The position numbers were made by a program, and so were the translations under genes. A stretch of 64,000 nt of DNA from Candidatus Dependentiae bacterium Noda2021 (GTDB lineage: Bacteria > Babelota > Babeliae > Babelales > Vermiphilaceae): assembly GCA_020886235.1 (NCBI GenBank), contig AP025250.1, forward strand, positions 1 through 64,000, in the 5' to 3' direction. The notes under the pieces were generated by a model. The model was not told the origin of the DNA. It saw only the letters and a program-made list of their open reading frames with translations, and searched no databases. This document shows positions 35,901-45,503 of this stretch, piece after piece; position 1 is the first letter of the stretch, and the number at the start of each line of letters is the position of its first letter.

Positions 35901-38072
35901 ATGAAAAGTCTTATCTTTTATAAAAATGTAATTATCGTTTCATTTATATTTAGTTTTACTCTCAGTCATAGCATGCAGGGAATTAAAACCGCAATTAGCA
36001 GGGCGCTGAATAATAGTAGTAAAATTAAGCAGTTTGTGTTGAAATCAGTTAAAAAAAATGGTCTTGTTTCTAAAACCAGGCTTGCAACCCACAAAGCAAA
36101 AATTGCCGCAGTAACTTTAAGTGCAGGCGCAATAGGATATGCTGCGTATAAAAAATATGCCAATAAACGAGCTCTTGTTTGTGCGGGAGTTACCTTAGAT
36201 CCTTATATTAAGATGCATCAAGAACTCGCGCAAGCAATAGATTCTAATACTGTTCAAGAACAAAAGATTAAAAATGATGCGCACGCATTTGCGCAAAAAT
36301 TTCTTTCTGAAAGTGCATCTGGTACCCTGTTGGAAATATTAAAAATGCCGAGTCTTTGGAAAAATAAAATCTGGGTATCAACGTTGCTCAAAGAAAATCT
36401 GATACGAACCAAAATTTTAGAGCTGATTAAAAATAATTCTGAGCAAGTATTTGATGCTAACAACTGCGTTGCAATTATTACGGCATTGTGCCAGGCGCGT
36501 TTAACTAAAGAAGAATATAATCAGTATTTGCATGATGCTATTATTAAATCAGCGCCTTTTTTATTAACCTCTCAGGATGATTGGGTAACGCCGCTAGTTA
36601 ATTCTTTAAATAAAAAACAATTTATTGAATATATTCCCTTGCGCAATAAATATTTTTCAAACAAAAAAGTAGATATAGCAGATGTGTTCTTTTCTGGCCT
36701 TGGCAACGCACTAGAATGCTTGGATATTGATACCGCACCTTTTCTGCTTAAACATTTAAATCAATTTCTTGTTCAATGTGATTTAGTAGATGAGGAGGGA
36801 GTTCAAAAATTAATTAAGATTTTTAATCCCACTCTGAAAAAAATTCATTTATTTCTTGATGAGAATAAAGGGTTCATTGAGGATCCTAAAGTTAACAAAA
36901 TACTCTTTGAATTAGAAAATTTGTTGGGAACTTCTAGAAAAAAAGATAAAAAAAATCCACCTATTACATTCTATTATTCTTATGACGACACTGAATGGCA
37001 AAGCGAGCTAACGTGTCAGTTACGCCGTAGTTATCTATACGCTCAATCAACGTTTTTTGGCTTGAGGATTTTTGAAGAGATTCAAAGAGATAAGAAGACT
37101 ATATCATCCAAAATAATTAATTGTTTATCTCATTCTAAAGAGTTATTTGCTGAATACAATTACAGCACCGATGTAGCAATTGCCACCAGTCTTTACATGG
37201 CGCATCAACATGAAAAAGAATTGCTCAATAATAATTACTATGTTTTCTATCATGGGCAAACATCGCAATTACTGTTATATGAACAGCTTGCAACTCTATT
37301 AACGTATGATAATCAAAGCGATAAAAACTTTTTATCACTGCACGTAAGGCAATCACAATCAGCTGAAAAAGAAAAAGAATTAAGAGAACAAATTATTAAT
37401 CCCAATAATGATCAATTTAACAGAAGGCCATATGTGCTTTTTTTAAATGCGTCAATATTTGGTAATTTAAAAAATCAGGGATCACATAGTCCTTATTATT
37501 TAGCTAAAAATTTTAATCAAAATCCATTATCAATTAATTTATCAAAATTGTTTGACGATCATGGACACTTTGCAACATGGAAAAAATATGCTGATGAAAT
37601 TAATTCATTGGTAAAACACAGTAATGAACTTTTTAAATACGGTAACTTTATTCAGATCGCAGTCCCCGCAGGCAATGTTTCTAAGTCTTTATATTTATCA
37701 CATTCAGGTGCTCCTTATCAAAGTGCGCAAATAGAATCCGACAGTATTCAAAAAATCACCTCAGATTCTTCGGAAATTTTAAAGGTATATTATAAAGATC
37801 CTACAAAGGTAAAATACGCATCACGATACTGGGATCATAAGATAACTAATGAAGGAATCGCTTTATATAGAGCACAAAGTGATCTTTTTGAATTTTGTGC
37901 TGCAATGACTTACGATGAGCACGGTTGGTTAAACCCTAACAGTGGGGTTAAAATGTATGTGTATTCTCCTGGAGATCAACAAAAAATTGCTGCATTTGAG
38001 CATAAGCGCAAAGAATTATTTGAACGTATAGAGTTAGATATACGTGCGAGTAAAAGCTTACAAACTAATTAG
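35901..38072 (+). CDS. Large exported protein, unknown
   Basis: A 723-residue protein. A signal peptide (VIIVSFIFSFTLSHSMQ) is followed by a basic helical region and a hydrophobic helix (KIAAVTLSAGAIGYAAYKKY, about residues 70-90). The rest is a long mixed region, helical in the middle, then more globular (YYVFYHGQTSQLLLYEQLATLL, residues about 445-470). The motif YVFYHGQ may mark a fold, but I do not recognise it. It lacks a clear ribosome site. It is bounded by a convergent gene 10 bases away. A candidate host-directed effector by size and export only. Confidence 0.7.
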   Translation: MKSLIFYKNVIIVSFIFSFTLSHSMQGIKTAISRALNNSSKIKQFVLKSVKKNGLVSKTRLATHKAKIAAVTLSAGAIGYAAYKKYANKRALVCAGVTLDPYIKMHQELAQAIDSNTVQEQKIKNDAHAFAQKFLSESASGTLLEILKMPSLWKNKIWVSTLLKENLIRTKILELIKNNSEQVFDANNCVAIITALCQARLTKEEYNQYLHDAIIKSAPFLLTSQDDWVTPLVNSLNKKQFIEYIPLRNKYFSNKKVDIADVFFSGLGNALECLDIDTAPFLLKHLNQFLVQCDLVDEEGVQKLIKIFNPTLKKIHLFLDENKGFIEDPKVNKILFELENLLGTSRKKDKKNPPITFYYSYDDTEWQSELTCQLRRSYLYAQSTFFGLRIFEEIQRDKKTISSKIINCLSHSKELFAEYNYSTDVAIATSLYMAHQHEKELLNNNYYVFYHGQTSQLLLYEQLATLLTYDNQSDKNFLSLHVRQSQSAEKEKELREQIINPNNDQFNRRPYVLFLNASIFGNLKNQGSHSPYYLAKNFNQNPLSINLSKLFDDHGHFATWKKYADEINSLVKHSNELFKYGNFIQIAVPAGNVSKSLYLSHSGAPYQSAQIESDSIQKITSDSSEILKVYYKDPTKVKYASRYWDHKITNEGIALYRAQSDLFEFCAAMTYDEHGWLNPNSGVKMYVYSPGDQQKIAAFEHKRKELFERIELDIRASKSLQTN

Positions 38073-38082
38073 GTGTATATAC

Positions 38083-39027
38083 TTACAAAATTAATCCGTG
38101 TTCACGTGCTTGTAGGCGCGCTTGCCCCATTAATACTGAGCGTAATAATCGCTGGGCTTTAGTTTCTAAGGCATTTTCTTGTTCGGCAACCGCAAACATA
38201 CTTAATGTTTCTGAAGTTATGTCATTCTTAATTGATGTGTAAAAGTCAGCATTGAGGTATGGGTTTGCAATATCTAAAAAGACGCAATAACGTTCAATGA
38301 GAGTGATGTACAAACTATTTAAATCTTCAACATCCGTAATAAGTTGGTTTTCGTAAAGGTCTGCTAAGTGATCAGATATATTTCGTACTAGCTTCCAACT
38401 TTCAAGTTGGTCCTGCGGGCACCACACTAATTTAGAAATAGCCGTCTCTAAAAACAATACCAATACTTTGCGCAATTCTACTGCTTCTTCAATTTTGGCA
38501 GAAAGATCAGTTAAAAAGGCGCTTGGTGCATTTTTAAACTGAGTAAATTGGCTTGACAGCGAAGAATACATCAATTCATGAATAATTTCTTTTGTGGATT
38601 CAAATTGTCTTGTTTGATCTATTACAAAATGTTTTTTAAGCATAGGTGGCAGTTGTACTAAAAGCTCATCTATGGAATACGAGTTGACGTAATTACTGGC
38701 TTTTATTTTATTGGTAAATAAACGCAAGACCGATTTAATATAATCTCCGCTTTTATTCTTTTTTTGCAACAGTTCGAGTAAGTGTGAAAAATTGTTTGGT
38801 AAAAATTCTTCTGCATACAATGGTTCATTAAAAATATCTTTTATAAAGCGATTAACACCCACGTTGCATACAGGAGTACAGAAAGTAATCGTATCTCCAC
38901 TTCTGTTTGGTTTTTTTTCAACTCGTGTGGTTGGCAGTTGATTAACCACATTATTTGGGTTAGAACTACTAAAGTGATTATTGAAAATCGTAAACAGTAG
39001 TATAATTAGCAGTAATCTACGGTTCAT
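38083..39027 (-). CDS. Exported protein, unknown
   Basis: A 314-residue protein with AAGGAG and signal peptide (MNRRLLLIILLFTIFNNHFSS). The mature part is mostly helical and charged, with no motif that I can name. The region FLTDLSAKIEEAVELRKVLVLFLETAI (about residues 170-197) is amphipathic. It is transcribed divergently from the secretion operon at 39142, so the two may share the 114-base intergenic region; no clear promoter was identified. Confidence 0.7.
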   Translation of the reverse strand: MNRRLLLIILLFTIFNNHFSSSNPNNVVNQLPTTRVEKKPNRSGDTITFCTPVCNVGVNRFIKDIFNEPLYAEEFLPNNFSHLLELLQKKNKSGDYIKSVLRLFTNKIKASNYVNSYSIDELLVQLPPMLKKHFVIDQTRQFESTKEIIHELMYSSLSSQFTQFKNAPSAFLTDLSAKIEEAVELRKVLVLFLETAISKLVWCPQDQLESWKLVRNISDHLADLYENQLITDVEDLNSLYITLIERYCVFLDIANPYLNADFYTSIKNDITSETLSMFAVAEQENALETKAQRLLRSVLMGQARLQAREHGLIL

Positions 39028-39141
39028 ATATACTCCTTATGCGTTTGCTCGTTGCGCTTTATAGCACTGTGCTCATGAGCATTTTCATAACATGGTAAGA
39101 AATAATACGAGTAAAATGGCACTGAGGTCAAGGGTGATTGC

Positions 39142-40359
39142 ATGGCGCTATATTTTTATCAAGCCTATTCAAAAGAGGGAAAAAAAGTAAGCGGATATAT
39201 TGATGCCCCAACTTTGCCCGGAGCTAAAGAGCTTTTGAGCAAACAAGGCGTATATCCTATTACTATTGTACCAGCAACCCAAGAAAGTGCACTACCTTGG
39301 TACAGGCGCTTATTTAGCCGAAAAGTAAAAACAAAAGATAAAATATTATTTACTAAACAGCTTTCGGTCTTGCTCAAATCAGGTGTTCCGTTGCTGCAAT
39401 CACTTGAACTGTTAACTGAGCAATTTGAAGGTAATTTGCGTACCTTAATCGTCGCCGTAAAAGATGATATTAAAGAAGGTACTTCACTTGCCGATGCACT
39501 AAAAAAATATCCTAAAGTGTTTGAAAATATTTATGTGCAATTGGTTCGTGCTGGTGAAGCGAGTGGCAAATTAGAAATTATTTTAGATCGCTTAACTGAT
39601 TATTTAGAACGTCGTGATGAGCTTGCAAAGCGCGTGCGCTCTGCATTGTCATATCCTATTATGCAATTAGTATTTGCTATTTTGGTGGTAGTGTTTTTGT
39701 TGACCAGTGTCGTGCCAACCTTAGTAAATAATTTACAATCAATGGGTAAAAAACTTCCGGGTACCACCGCATTTATAATGGGTATTTCCAACTTCATTAC
39801 CGGTCATTATCTCTTTTTAATTACTATGATTGGTATTCTTGTAGCAGCCTTTTCATATGTCAGAGCGACGGTGTGGGGTAGAAGATTTTTAGATGGCTTA
39901 AAGTTGCGGCTTCCCATTATTGGATACTTTGCAAAAACCAATGCTATTGTGCAATTTAGTTATACGCTTGGTATGCTTACTGAAGCAGGTGTTAATTTAG
40001 CAGAGTCGCTCGATATCGTCGTTAATATTATTGATAATCAAATTTTAAAAGACGCCTTGCAAGAAGCGCGTGATAAAATAATTAAGCAAGGTAAAATCGC
40101 ACAATATCTAAAACAAACCAACATATTTCCCCCCATGGCAACATATCTTATTAATACTGGTGAGCAAACAGGTAAATTAGATCTTATGTTGTTAACGGTT
40201 GCGCGTAATTATGAGGAGGAGCTTGGTGAAGTAGCAGATAGTTTATCTTCAAAGTTAGGGCCTATTTTATTAGTTGTTATGGCGCTTATTGTGGGACTCA
40301 TTGTAATGGCTGTAATACAACCTATAATGGAATCGGCAGATATTGGATCATTTGGTTAA
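39142..40359 (+). CDS. gspF: Type II secretion / type IV pilus inner-membrane platform protein GspF/PilC
   Basis: A 405-residue protein with two T2SSF domains (about residues 65-190 and 270-390), each with the family pattern of helix, Gly and hydrophobic pair (SVLLKSGVPLLQSLELL; TLGMLTEAGVNLAESLDIV) and three membrane helices. It is the platform through which the ATPase drives pseudopilus assembly. The ATPase (GspE/PilB) and secretin (GspD/PilQ) are not in this window. It heads an operon of pseudopilins with AAGGGTG as ribosome site. The name gspF is by context; pilC would be equally valid. Confidence 0.93.
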   Translation: MALYFYQAYSKEGKKVSGYIDAPTLPGAKELLSKQGVYPITIVPATQESALPWYRRLFSRKVKTKDKILFTKQLSVLLKSGVPLLQSLELLTEQFEGNLRTLIVAVKDDIKEGTSLADALKKYPKVFENIYVQLVRAGEASGKLEIILDRLTDYLERRDELAKRVRSALSYPIMQLVFAILVVVFLLTSVVPTLVNNLQSMGKKLPGTTAFIMGISNFITGHYLFLITMIGILVAAFSYVRATVWGRRFLDGLKLRLPIIGYFAKTNAIVQFSYTLGMLTEAGVNLAESLDIVVNIIDNQILKDALQEARDKIIKQGKIAQYLKQTNIFPPMATYLINTGEQTGKLDLMLLTVARNYEEELGEVADSLSSKLGPILLVVMALIVGLIVMAVIQPIMESADIGSFG

Positions 40360-40380
40360 TAGTTTTATAAAGAGGTATTT

Positions 40381-40800
40381 ATGTACGCAGAACAAAAACA
40401 CCTAAAAGGTGGTTTCAGTTTAATAGAAATTCTTATTGTGCTTGGTATTATTGGCTTGATTATGGCGGGCGTGGTTCCTTACGTTACCAGTAAAATGAGG
40501 CAAGCAAAAGTAGAGCAAGCCCGCACAGATATTACTAAGATTGCTAGTGAAATTGAGCTGTACCGTTTACACACGGGTGAATATCCTACTCGTCTGATGG
40601 ACTTGGTAAAGCAACCACAAGGCACTGAAGGCAGATGGAATGGCCCATACGTTCCTGGCAACAAAGAACCGCAAGATCCATGGGGTAGAAAATATATTTA
40701 CCGTGTAACACCGGGTGCTGAGCGTGAATACGAACTGTCATCATATGGTGCTAAAGGTAAAGGTGCTCCTAAGTCTGAGTGGATTCTCTACCGCGATTAA
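40381..40800 (+). CDS. gspG: Major pseudopilin GspG
   Basis: A 139-residue protein with the prepilin site G-FSLIEI (cleavage before Phe, Glu at +5), the hydrophobic helix of about 25 residues and the GspG globular end (WGRKYIYRVTPG, then YELSSYGAKGKG). GspG proteins keep the WG-pattern and a Ca-binding loop near the C-terminus, both of which seem present. It forms the body of the pseudopilus. The length is normal for GspG and too short for most type IV major pilins. Confidence 0.93.
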   Translation: MYAEQKHLKGGFSLIEILIVLGIIGLIMAGVVPYVTSKMRQAKVEQARTDITKIASEIELYRLHTGEYPTRLMDLVKQPQGTEGRWNGPYVPGNKEPQDPWGRKYIYRVTPGAEREYELSSYGAKGKGAPKSEWILYRD

Positions 40801-40809
40801 TGAGTAATT

Positions 40810-41373
40810 ATGATGAAAAGTGCCCATCAGAACGGTTTTACCTTATTAGAGATTATTGTTGTAATTGGATTGATTGCAGCGGTATCTACTCTTTTTATTA
40901 CTAATCGGGGGCGCTTTTCATCTTCACAAACGCGTGTGTCATTTATTGCAAAGCTTCAGGCGCTTTCACGGTATGCCTGGCAACAAGCAATTATTACCCG
41001 TCAGATTCACAAAATTGAATTTGATTTTGACAAAAAAAAGATTGAATTAACGCGCATGTCATCAAAAAGTACTAAAGAGCAGCCACAGTTTGAAGCATTA
41101 AAAAATTCATACGTTAAAAGCACCCTCGTAATTCCAAAAAATATTGTGGTTAAAAATTTTTTGATTGATGGATTTGATCAAATGGGTAGCTTTGTGGGAC
41201 GTCAAACTGAAGCGGTACATTTTTTTGTAATTCCCCGCGGTTTATCACAGTCAGTCACTATTAATTTTATTGATACAAAAGATACCTTACCATCAAAAAA
41301 ACCACGCACATTTTCGTTGGTGCTCAACCCCTTCAATGCACAGTTTGCTGAATATGATACATTCCAAAAATAA
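40810..41373 (+). CDS. gspH: Minor pseudopilin GspH-like
   Basis: A 187-residue protein with the prepilin N-terminus (NGFTLLEIIVVIGLIAAVS) and a globular part of about 150 residues. The order after gspG and before gspI suits GspH. Residue identity beyond the N-terminal helix is weak, as usual for this subunit. Two ATGs in a row (40810, 40813) could start it. Its end overlaps the next gene by 20 bases. Confidence 0.78.
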   Translation: MMKSAHQNGFTLLEIIVVIGLIAAVSTLFITNRGRFSSSQTRVSFIAKLQALSRYAWQQAIITRQIHKIEFDFDKKKIELTRMSSKSTKEQPQFEALKNSYVKSTLVIPKNIVVKNFLIDGFDQMGSFVGRQTEAVHFFVIPRGLSQSVTINFIDTKDTLPSKKPRTFSLVLNPFNAQFAEYDTFQK

Positions 41374-41761
41374 CTCGGGCTTTACCATATTAGAAGTATT
41401 AGTGGCAGTTATGATCACGGCGATGATAATGGGCCCTTTATTTTTGTGGCAAACGGGAGTGCTATCCCGTACGTACCAAGCGTCTGGCCTGTTAAACAGA
41501 TTGTTTGTTGGGCGTAATTTTTTAATACAGAATCATTTTCAGTTTTTGCGTGAGACGGTAGCCAAAAAAGAAGAAAAAAATAATGATCCGGCTATGACTA
41601 TGAATTATGAATTAAAGGCGTTACCGGCGGGCACCGCCTTATCAAGCTTTAAAAACGTTGTGCAGGAAGTAGTAACGTTAACGTGGCAAGACGGCAAAAA
41701 TAAGCAGGTCCAGCGGTTGGTATCATTTCAACATCGACCAAAAGAAAGTAAGCAGCAATGA
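41354..41761 (+). CDS. gspI: Minor pseudopilin GspI-like
   Basis: A protein of about 135 residues from ATG 41354, inside the end of gspH; an upstream in-frame ATG gives an unlikely N-terminus. Prepilin site NSGFTILEVLVAVMI with Glu at +5. Its size and place suit GspI, which caps the pseudopilus tip with GspJ and GspK. Its last codons overlap gspJ by four bases. Confidence 0.78.
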   Translation: MIHSKNNSGFTILEVLVAVMITAMIMGPLFLWQTGVLSRTYQASGLLNRLFVGRNFLIQNHFQFLRETVAKKEEKNNDPAMTMNYELKALPAGTALSSFKNVVQEVVTLTWQDGKNKQVQRLVSFQHRPKESKQQ

Positions 41762-42402
41762 AAAGCGGGTTTACCTTATTAGAATTTTTATTAGCAACAG
41801 CTCTTGCTGCAATGCTTTCAGTCTTTTTGCTAAGTTCTTTATGGTCTATAAATCGTTATGTATATATGATTGATGATCTGACATCGCTTGATGAAAAAGC
41901 TGCCTTGCTTAATACCCAGTTGGAACGAAGCTTGAGTGGGGCCTTTATTCCGGTACAAGCGGTTAACGAACAGCAGCCTCAACCAGAATCACCATCTGAA
42001 AAATCAACAACATCACCCAGTGCGCCTGAAAAAAAAGACCAACCCAAGGAATTGCTAAAAAAAATATTTGTTAGTGAAAATAAAGATAAAAATTTGTCCT
42101 TCATGACGTGTATCACCAATAATCCGCTCGAGGTATACTGGGGTGAACAATGGGGAAGAGCGGTGCCTCGTATAGCGCGTGTGATCTACCGACTTGAGCA
42201 AGAAAAGTTACCGACAAAACAAAAAAATATTTCGTATCGATTGCTACTTAAAGAAGCCTATGAACTTGATGCTGGAAAGTTTGACTCATCTTCTTCCATC
42301 AAATCATACACGCTGGTCACGGGTATTAAATCCTGTACAATTCAGTTTGGTTATTTTAAAACCCTTCAGAAGAAGAAAAGAAAGAATCAAAGCCTGAGAT
42401 GA
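41758..42402 (+). CDS. gspJ: Minor pseudopilin GspJ-like, N-terminal fragment
   Basis: Prepilin start KSGFTLLEFLLATAL with normal cleavage site and +5 Glu, then a Pro/Lys-rich insert (about residues 78-100) and the start of the globular part. The frame ends at 42402 with an odd basic tail (KKKRKNQSLR). Reading one base back after ACCC (42361-42364) gives TPSEEEKKESKPEM, which leads straight into the next frame. The tail is therefore probably an artefact of a shift, and the protein continues to 42725. Overlap with gspI implies coupled translation. Confidence 0.8.
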   Translation: MKSGFTLLEFLLATALAAMLSVFLLSSLWSINRYVYMIDDLTSLDEKAALLNTQLERSLSGAFIPVQAVNEQQPQPESPSEKSTTSPSAPEKKDQPKELLKKIFVSENKDKNLSFMTCITNNPLEVYWGEQWGRAVPRIARVIYRLEQEKLPTKQKNISYRLLLKEAYELDAGKFDSSSSIKSYTLVTGIKSCTIQFGYFKTLQKKKRKNQSLR

Positions 42403-42725
42403 TTACTGTTGATCAGTGGAATTCTGATGACAACAAATCGCAGAGTGATGCGCAAAAGTCACCCATTCCTCAGTATGCAAAAATAACCTATGAATTATGG
42501 GATAGTAGCTATAAACGCTCTCGGTCCTACACGTACGTGGTTTATATTTTAGGTGGTCAACCTGCGCCGGCTAAAGCACAAAAAAAGAAATCACCACATG
42601 AAAAGACTAATGAAACATCGCCAACGCTGGGCAATCAAAAACCAGGTGCGCCCGGATCCCCACAACCTAAAGGTTTGATTGAAATGATGCGCGATGAATT
42701 AGTTAAATCTCCGCCAAAAATTTAG
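42399..42725 (+). CDS. gspJ: Minor pseudopilin GspJ-like, C-terminal fragment
   Basis: This 108-codon frame carries the remainder of the gspJ globular domain (QYAKITYELWDSSYKRSRSYTYVVYI, split here by a strand turn at DSSYKR) and a Pro-rich tail. GspJ proteins usually end in a strand pair of the YxxxxxYxF type, which is consistent. The ATG at 42399 has no ribosome site and lies inside the previous frame. I regard both as one gene broken by a single missing base in the ACCC run. Full size would be about 320 residues. Confidence 0.7.
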   Translation: MITVDQWNSDDNKSQSDAQKSPIPQYAKITYELWDSSYKRSRSYTYVVYILGGQPAPAKAQKKKSPHEKTNETSPTLGNQKPGAPGSPQPKGLIEMMRDELVKSPPKI

Positions 42726-42733
42726 GAACCTCC

Positions 42734-43825
42734 ATGAATAGCACTCAATCACGGCCCGGATTTATTCTTGTGTTTTCATTAATTTTAACGGCTCTTGCAG
42801 TTTTTTTAATTACGTACCTTGCAAGTAAAAGTATGCTCTATTTGCCCTATGCTCAGTTTATGTCGCAACAGCAAAAAGCGACGGTATTGGCTTACGGAGC
42901 TCTGCAATTAGGATTAAGCCAATTAGCAGAACAACCAAAAAAAGATGAAAAGATTGATCAAAAACCTAATACATCACAAGAAAAAAACGCTCAAACGGAT
43001 GATCAAAAGAGTTTTCTTGAAAAAGTATTGCCTCTTTTAAACCACTGGCAGAGCTTTGTGCTGACAGAAAAAGTTGAAGGTATTGATGGACAGGTTAAAC
43101 TGTGTATCACGTGTGAAGAAGGAAAGCTTAATCTTAACGAATTGTATGATTTTAAAAACCATCAGTTTGTAGGAGAGGGAGCGCCCACAGGCGATGCCAA
43201 AAAAATCTTGCAAGAATTGTTTGGCCGCATTGAGCAAATGATGGGCGGTAAAAATGTATTTGCGTCATTTGAAAAGTTTATGAAAGAGCGTACTCATAGA
43301 CTCAATGATGTTACTGAGTTGTTAATGATTAAAGAGTTTGAAGTGTTTAGAAACAATGTTTTTTTTGAGCCGACAGCAGGTGGCCCGGTTAAAGATAAGA
43401 ATCGCTCACTCTATCTTACTGACTTGTTTACGGTTTGGTCTGGCAAAAAAACTCTCGAGCCTTGGTTGTTTAGTAATTCAATAAATCATATACTGGGTTT
43501 GCGTCCCGTCAGTGAGCTTGAAGCTCAAACGCGCACACGTACCGTACAAGAAGTAGTAAAAATTGCAAAAACACAATATAATTGGGCAGTTGATTGGGCT
43601 CAATATATGCGGCCACTCTACGAAAAAGAATTTAGTGCTCTACCCGCAGGTGTAGGAACGTTATTAAGTACTCAAGTTATGCCGACTAGTTTTTCTATTA
43701 CGGCTGATGCAACTGTTAGACAAAATACAGTGAGACTTGTGGCAATTGTTGATCGTGCCGCTGTACAAGAGCAAAATGCTCCAACACGGTATGACGTAAC
43801 AATAAAAAAATTATACATGCTTTGA
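42734..43825 (+). CDS. gspK: Minor pseudopilin GspK-like
   Basis: A 363-residue protein with AGGAAC before the ATG and an N-terminal hydrophobic helix (GFILVFSLILTALAVFLITY) lacking the usual +5 Glu, which is the known oddity of GspK. The large globular part includes GKLNLNELYDF and LNDVTELLMIKEF, typical of the GspK helical insert (hhMM-like domain). GspK tops the pseudopilus tip. It contains a charged low-complexity stretch (about residues 68-88, rich in Lys, Asp and Gln). Next gene follows after 12 bases. Confidence 0.82.
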   Translation: MNSTQSRPGFILVFSLILTALAVFLITYLASKSMLYLPYAQFMSQQQKATVLAYGALQLGLSQLAEQPKKDEKIDQKPNTSQEKNAQTDDQKSFLEKVLPLLNHWQSFVLTEKVEGIDGQVKLCITCEEGKLNLNELYDFKNHQFVGEGAPTGDAKKILQELFGRIEQMMGGKNVFASFEKFMKERTHRLNDVTELLMIKEFEVFRNNVFFEPTAGGPVKDKNRSLYLTDLFTVWSGKKTLEPWLFSNSINHILGLRPVSELEAQTRTRTVQEVVKIAKTQYNWAVDWAQYMRPLYEKEFSALPAGVGTLLSTQVMPTSFSITADATVRQNTVRLVAIVDRAAVQEQNAPTRYDVTIKKLYML

Positions 43826-43837
43826 AGAGGAACAAGT

Positions 43838-45457
43838 TTGCTAGGAAAAATTGAAACGCGCGTGGGATTATTTGTTTTAGGCGCGCTTGTAGTATTTGCC
43901 TATATGGGATTTCAGGTAGGAGCGTTTCGATTTGATCGCTCACGCTATAATCAGTACACCATGTTTTTTAAAGATGTCTCAGGGCTATCGCGCAAAGCAG
44001 ATGTCAAGATTGCTGGTGTTAAAGTAGGTTGGGTTGAAGATATCAAACTTGTCCCCGATGCCTATCATCCCGTTGAAGCCTCAGTGATGGTTTTGAAAGA
44101 CTACAAATTATACTCTGACTCTCATGCAATGGTGCGTCAAGAAGGTCTTCTAGGCCCTAAATATTTAGAAGTAGTGCCGGGTGATCCGCTGCAGCCAACG
44201 TTAACGCATGGCCAAACATTATCGCAGCCAAGTGTTACCCCTGTTTCAGTAGACGAGCTTATGCAACAGTTTAAAAAAATTGCTCACAACGTAGAGCAAG
44301 TTACCGATTCGTTAAAAACTACGATGGGTGGACCTGAAGGAGCTCAGCAGCTTAAGTGTATTATGAGCAATATTCAAGAAACCTCATCACGCATGGCATC
44401 ATTTATGCAGGTGCTTGAGCGCTCAATAAATCGCAATGAAGATAAGCTTGATTCTATTTTTGAAATCGGTGAGCACGTCAAAGCGCTTTCAGATAAATTA
44501 CAGAATGATATTTTGCCAACCTTTGCTGAGGGTGTAGAAAAAATTTCGAGTACCTTTGACCAAGATTTTCGTTCAGTTGCCGGTAAAGTAGAAGCTACCG
44601 CACAAGCTCTTGAAGAGGCGTCAGTGCAAGTACGTGATGGTTTTAGAAATATTACCTCCGTTGTGCAAAAAATAGATGAAGGTAAAGGGCTTGTTGGTAA
44701 ATTAATCAACGAAGAAGAGACCTATCGTGACATCAAAGTTGCGGTAAACGGCATTAAAAATTATTTTGCTAAAGTTGATACACTGCAAATAGTATTTGAT
44801 GCTCACTCAGAAGCAATGTACCGCCCGGCAGAAACCTATCGATTTGAAGATAATAAGGGATATTTTGACATTAGAATCCATCCCACCGAAGATCGCTTTT
44901 ACATCTTGCAGTTAGCCTCTTCAGAAAAGGGATATTATACGCGTGAAGTTATAGAGCGTGAATATTTTGATCGTGAAGGCAATTTAATACCTGATGCTCA
45001 GCTGCGACAAACCTTTGATACCAAACAATTTTTCCGAGAAGATATTACGCGCAAACAGCGCTATCAATATAAGATTGGGATACAGTTTGGAAAAATTTTC
45101 AATCGTGTAGCATTTAGATTTGGTCTTTTTGAAAATACACCCGGCGTGGGCGTAGACTTTGATATTCCGCTTGGTACTAATAAAGCTCGTTGGGTAACTA
45201 CTTTTGAAATATTTGAGATGAATGGATGGAACCGTCAAGATGATCGCCGTCCTCATTTAAAATGGTTGAATCGTATTTTTGCTTTGCGCAATCTGTACAT
45301 AACGTTTGGTGCCGATGACTTTGTAAGTAAGCGAAATGCCAACGGGTTTGTAGGGTTTGGATTACGCTTTGGTGACGATGACTTTAAATATCTTATTTCA
45401 AGTTTCTCATGGGTATTTAATAGTATTAATGGTACTGGTTCTACCATTAGTGCTTAG
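43838..45457 (+). CDS. MCE/MlaD-family protein with C-terminal beta-rich domain
   Basis: A 539-residue protein from a TTG start (AGAGGAAC upstream). One N-terminal membrane helix (TRVGLFVLGALVVFAYMG) is followed by an MCE domain (about residues 38-115; SGLSRKADVKIAGVKVGWV), a helical coiled-coil region (about 130-300) and a beta-rich C-terminal part (FDIRIHPTEDRFYILQL to the end). MCE rings carry lipids between the membranes of diderm bacteria. The partner ATPase and permease (MlaF/E) are not in the window. It is the last gene of the pseudopilin operon, an unusual neighbour. The C-terminal part resembles barrel-like tails of some MCE proteins. Confidence 0.85.
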   Translation: MLGKIETRVGLFVLGALVVFAYMGFQVGAFRFDRSRYNQYTMFFKDVSGLSRKADVKIAGVKVGWVEDIKLVPDAYHPVEASVMVLKDYKLYSDSHAMVRQEGLLGPKYLEVVPGDPLQPTLTHGQTLSQPSVTPVSVDELMQQFKKIAHNVEQVTDSLKTTMGGPEGAQQLKCIMSNIQETSSRMASFMQVLERSINRNEDKLDSIFEIGEHVKALSDKLQNDILPTFAEGVEKISSTFDQDFRSVAGKVEATAQALEEASVQVRDGFRNITSVVQKIDEGKGLVGKLINEEETYRDIKVAVNGIKNYFAKVDTLQIVFDAHSEAMYRPAETYRFEDNKGYFDIRIHPTEDRFYILQLASSEKGYYTREVIEREYFDREGNLIPDAQLRQTFDTKQFFREDITRKQRYQYKIGIQFGKIFNRVAFRFGLFENTPGVGVDFDIPLGTNKARWVTTFEIFEMNGWNRQDDRRPHLKWLNRIFALRNLYITFGADDFVSKRNANGFVGFGLRFGDDDFKYLISSFSWVFNSINGTGSTISA

Positions 45458-45477
45458 TGTGATTAATGATACAAGAA

Positions 45478-45503
45478 AGGCGCCCACAAGGGCGCCTCGT
45501 TTT
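45478..45503. terminator. Terminator between the gsp operon and the superoxide dismutase gene
   Basis: A perfect stem AGGCGCCC/GGGCGCCT with an ACAA loop, followed by CGTTTTA. Placed between convergent genes, and likely bidirectional. Confidence 0.8.

Noticed and set aside
39142-43825. Calling the operon a type IV pilus
   Set aside because: Subunit order G-H-I-J-K and the GspK helix without +5 Glu fit a type II secretion pseudopilus better, although function cannot be separated without the ATPase and secretin.
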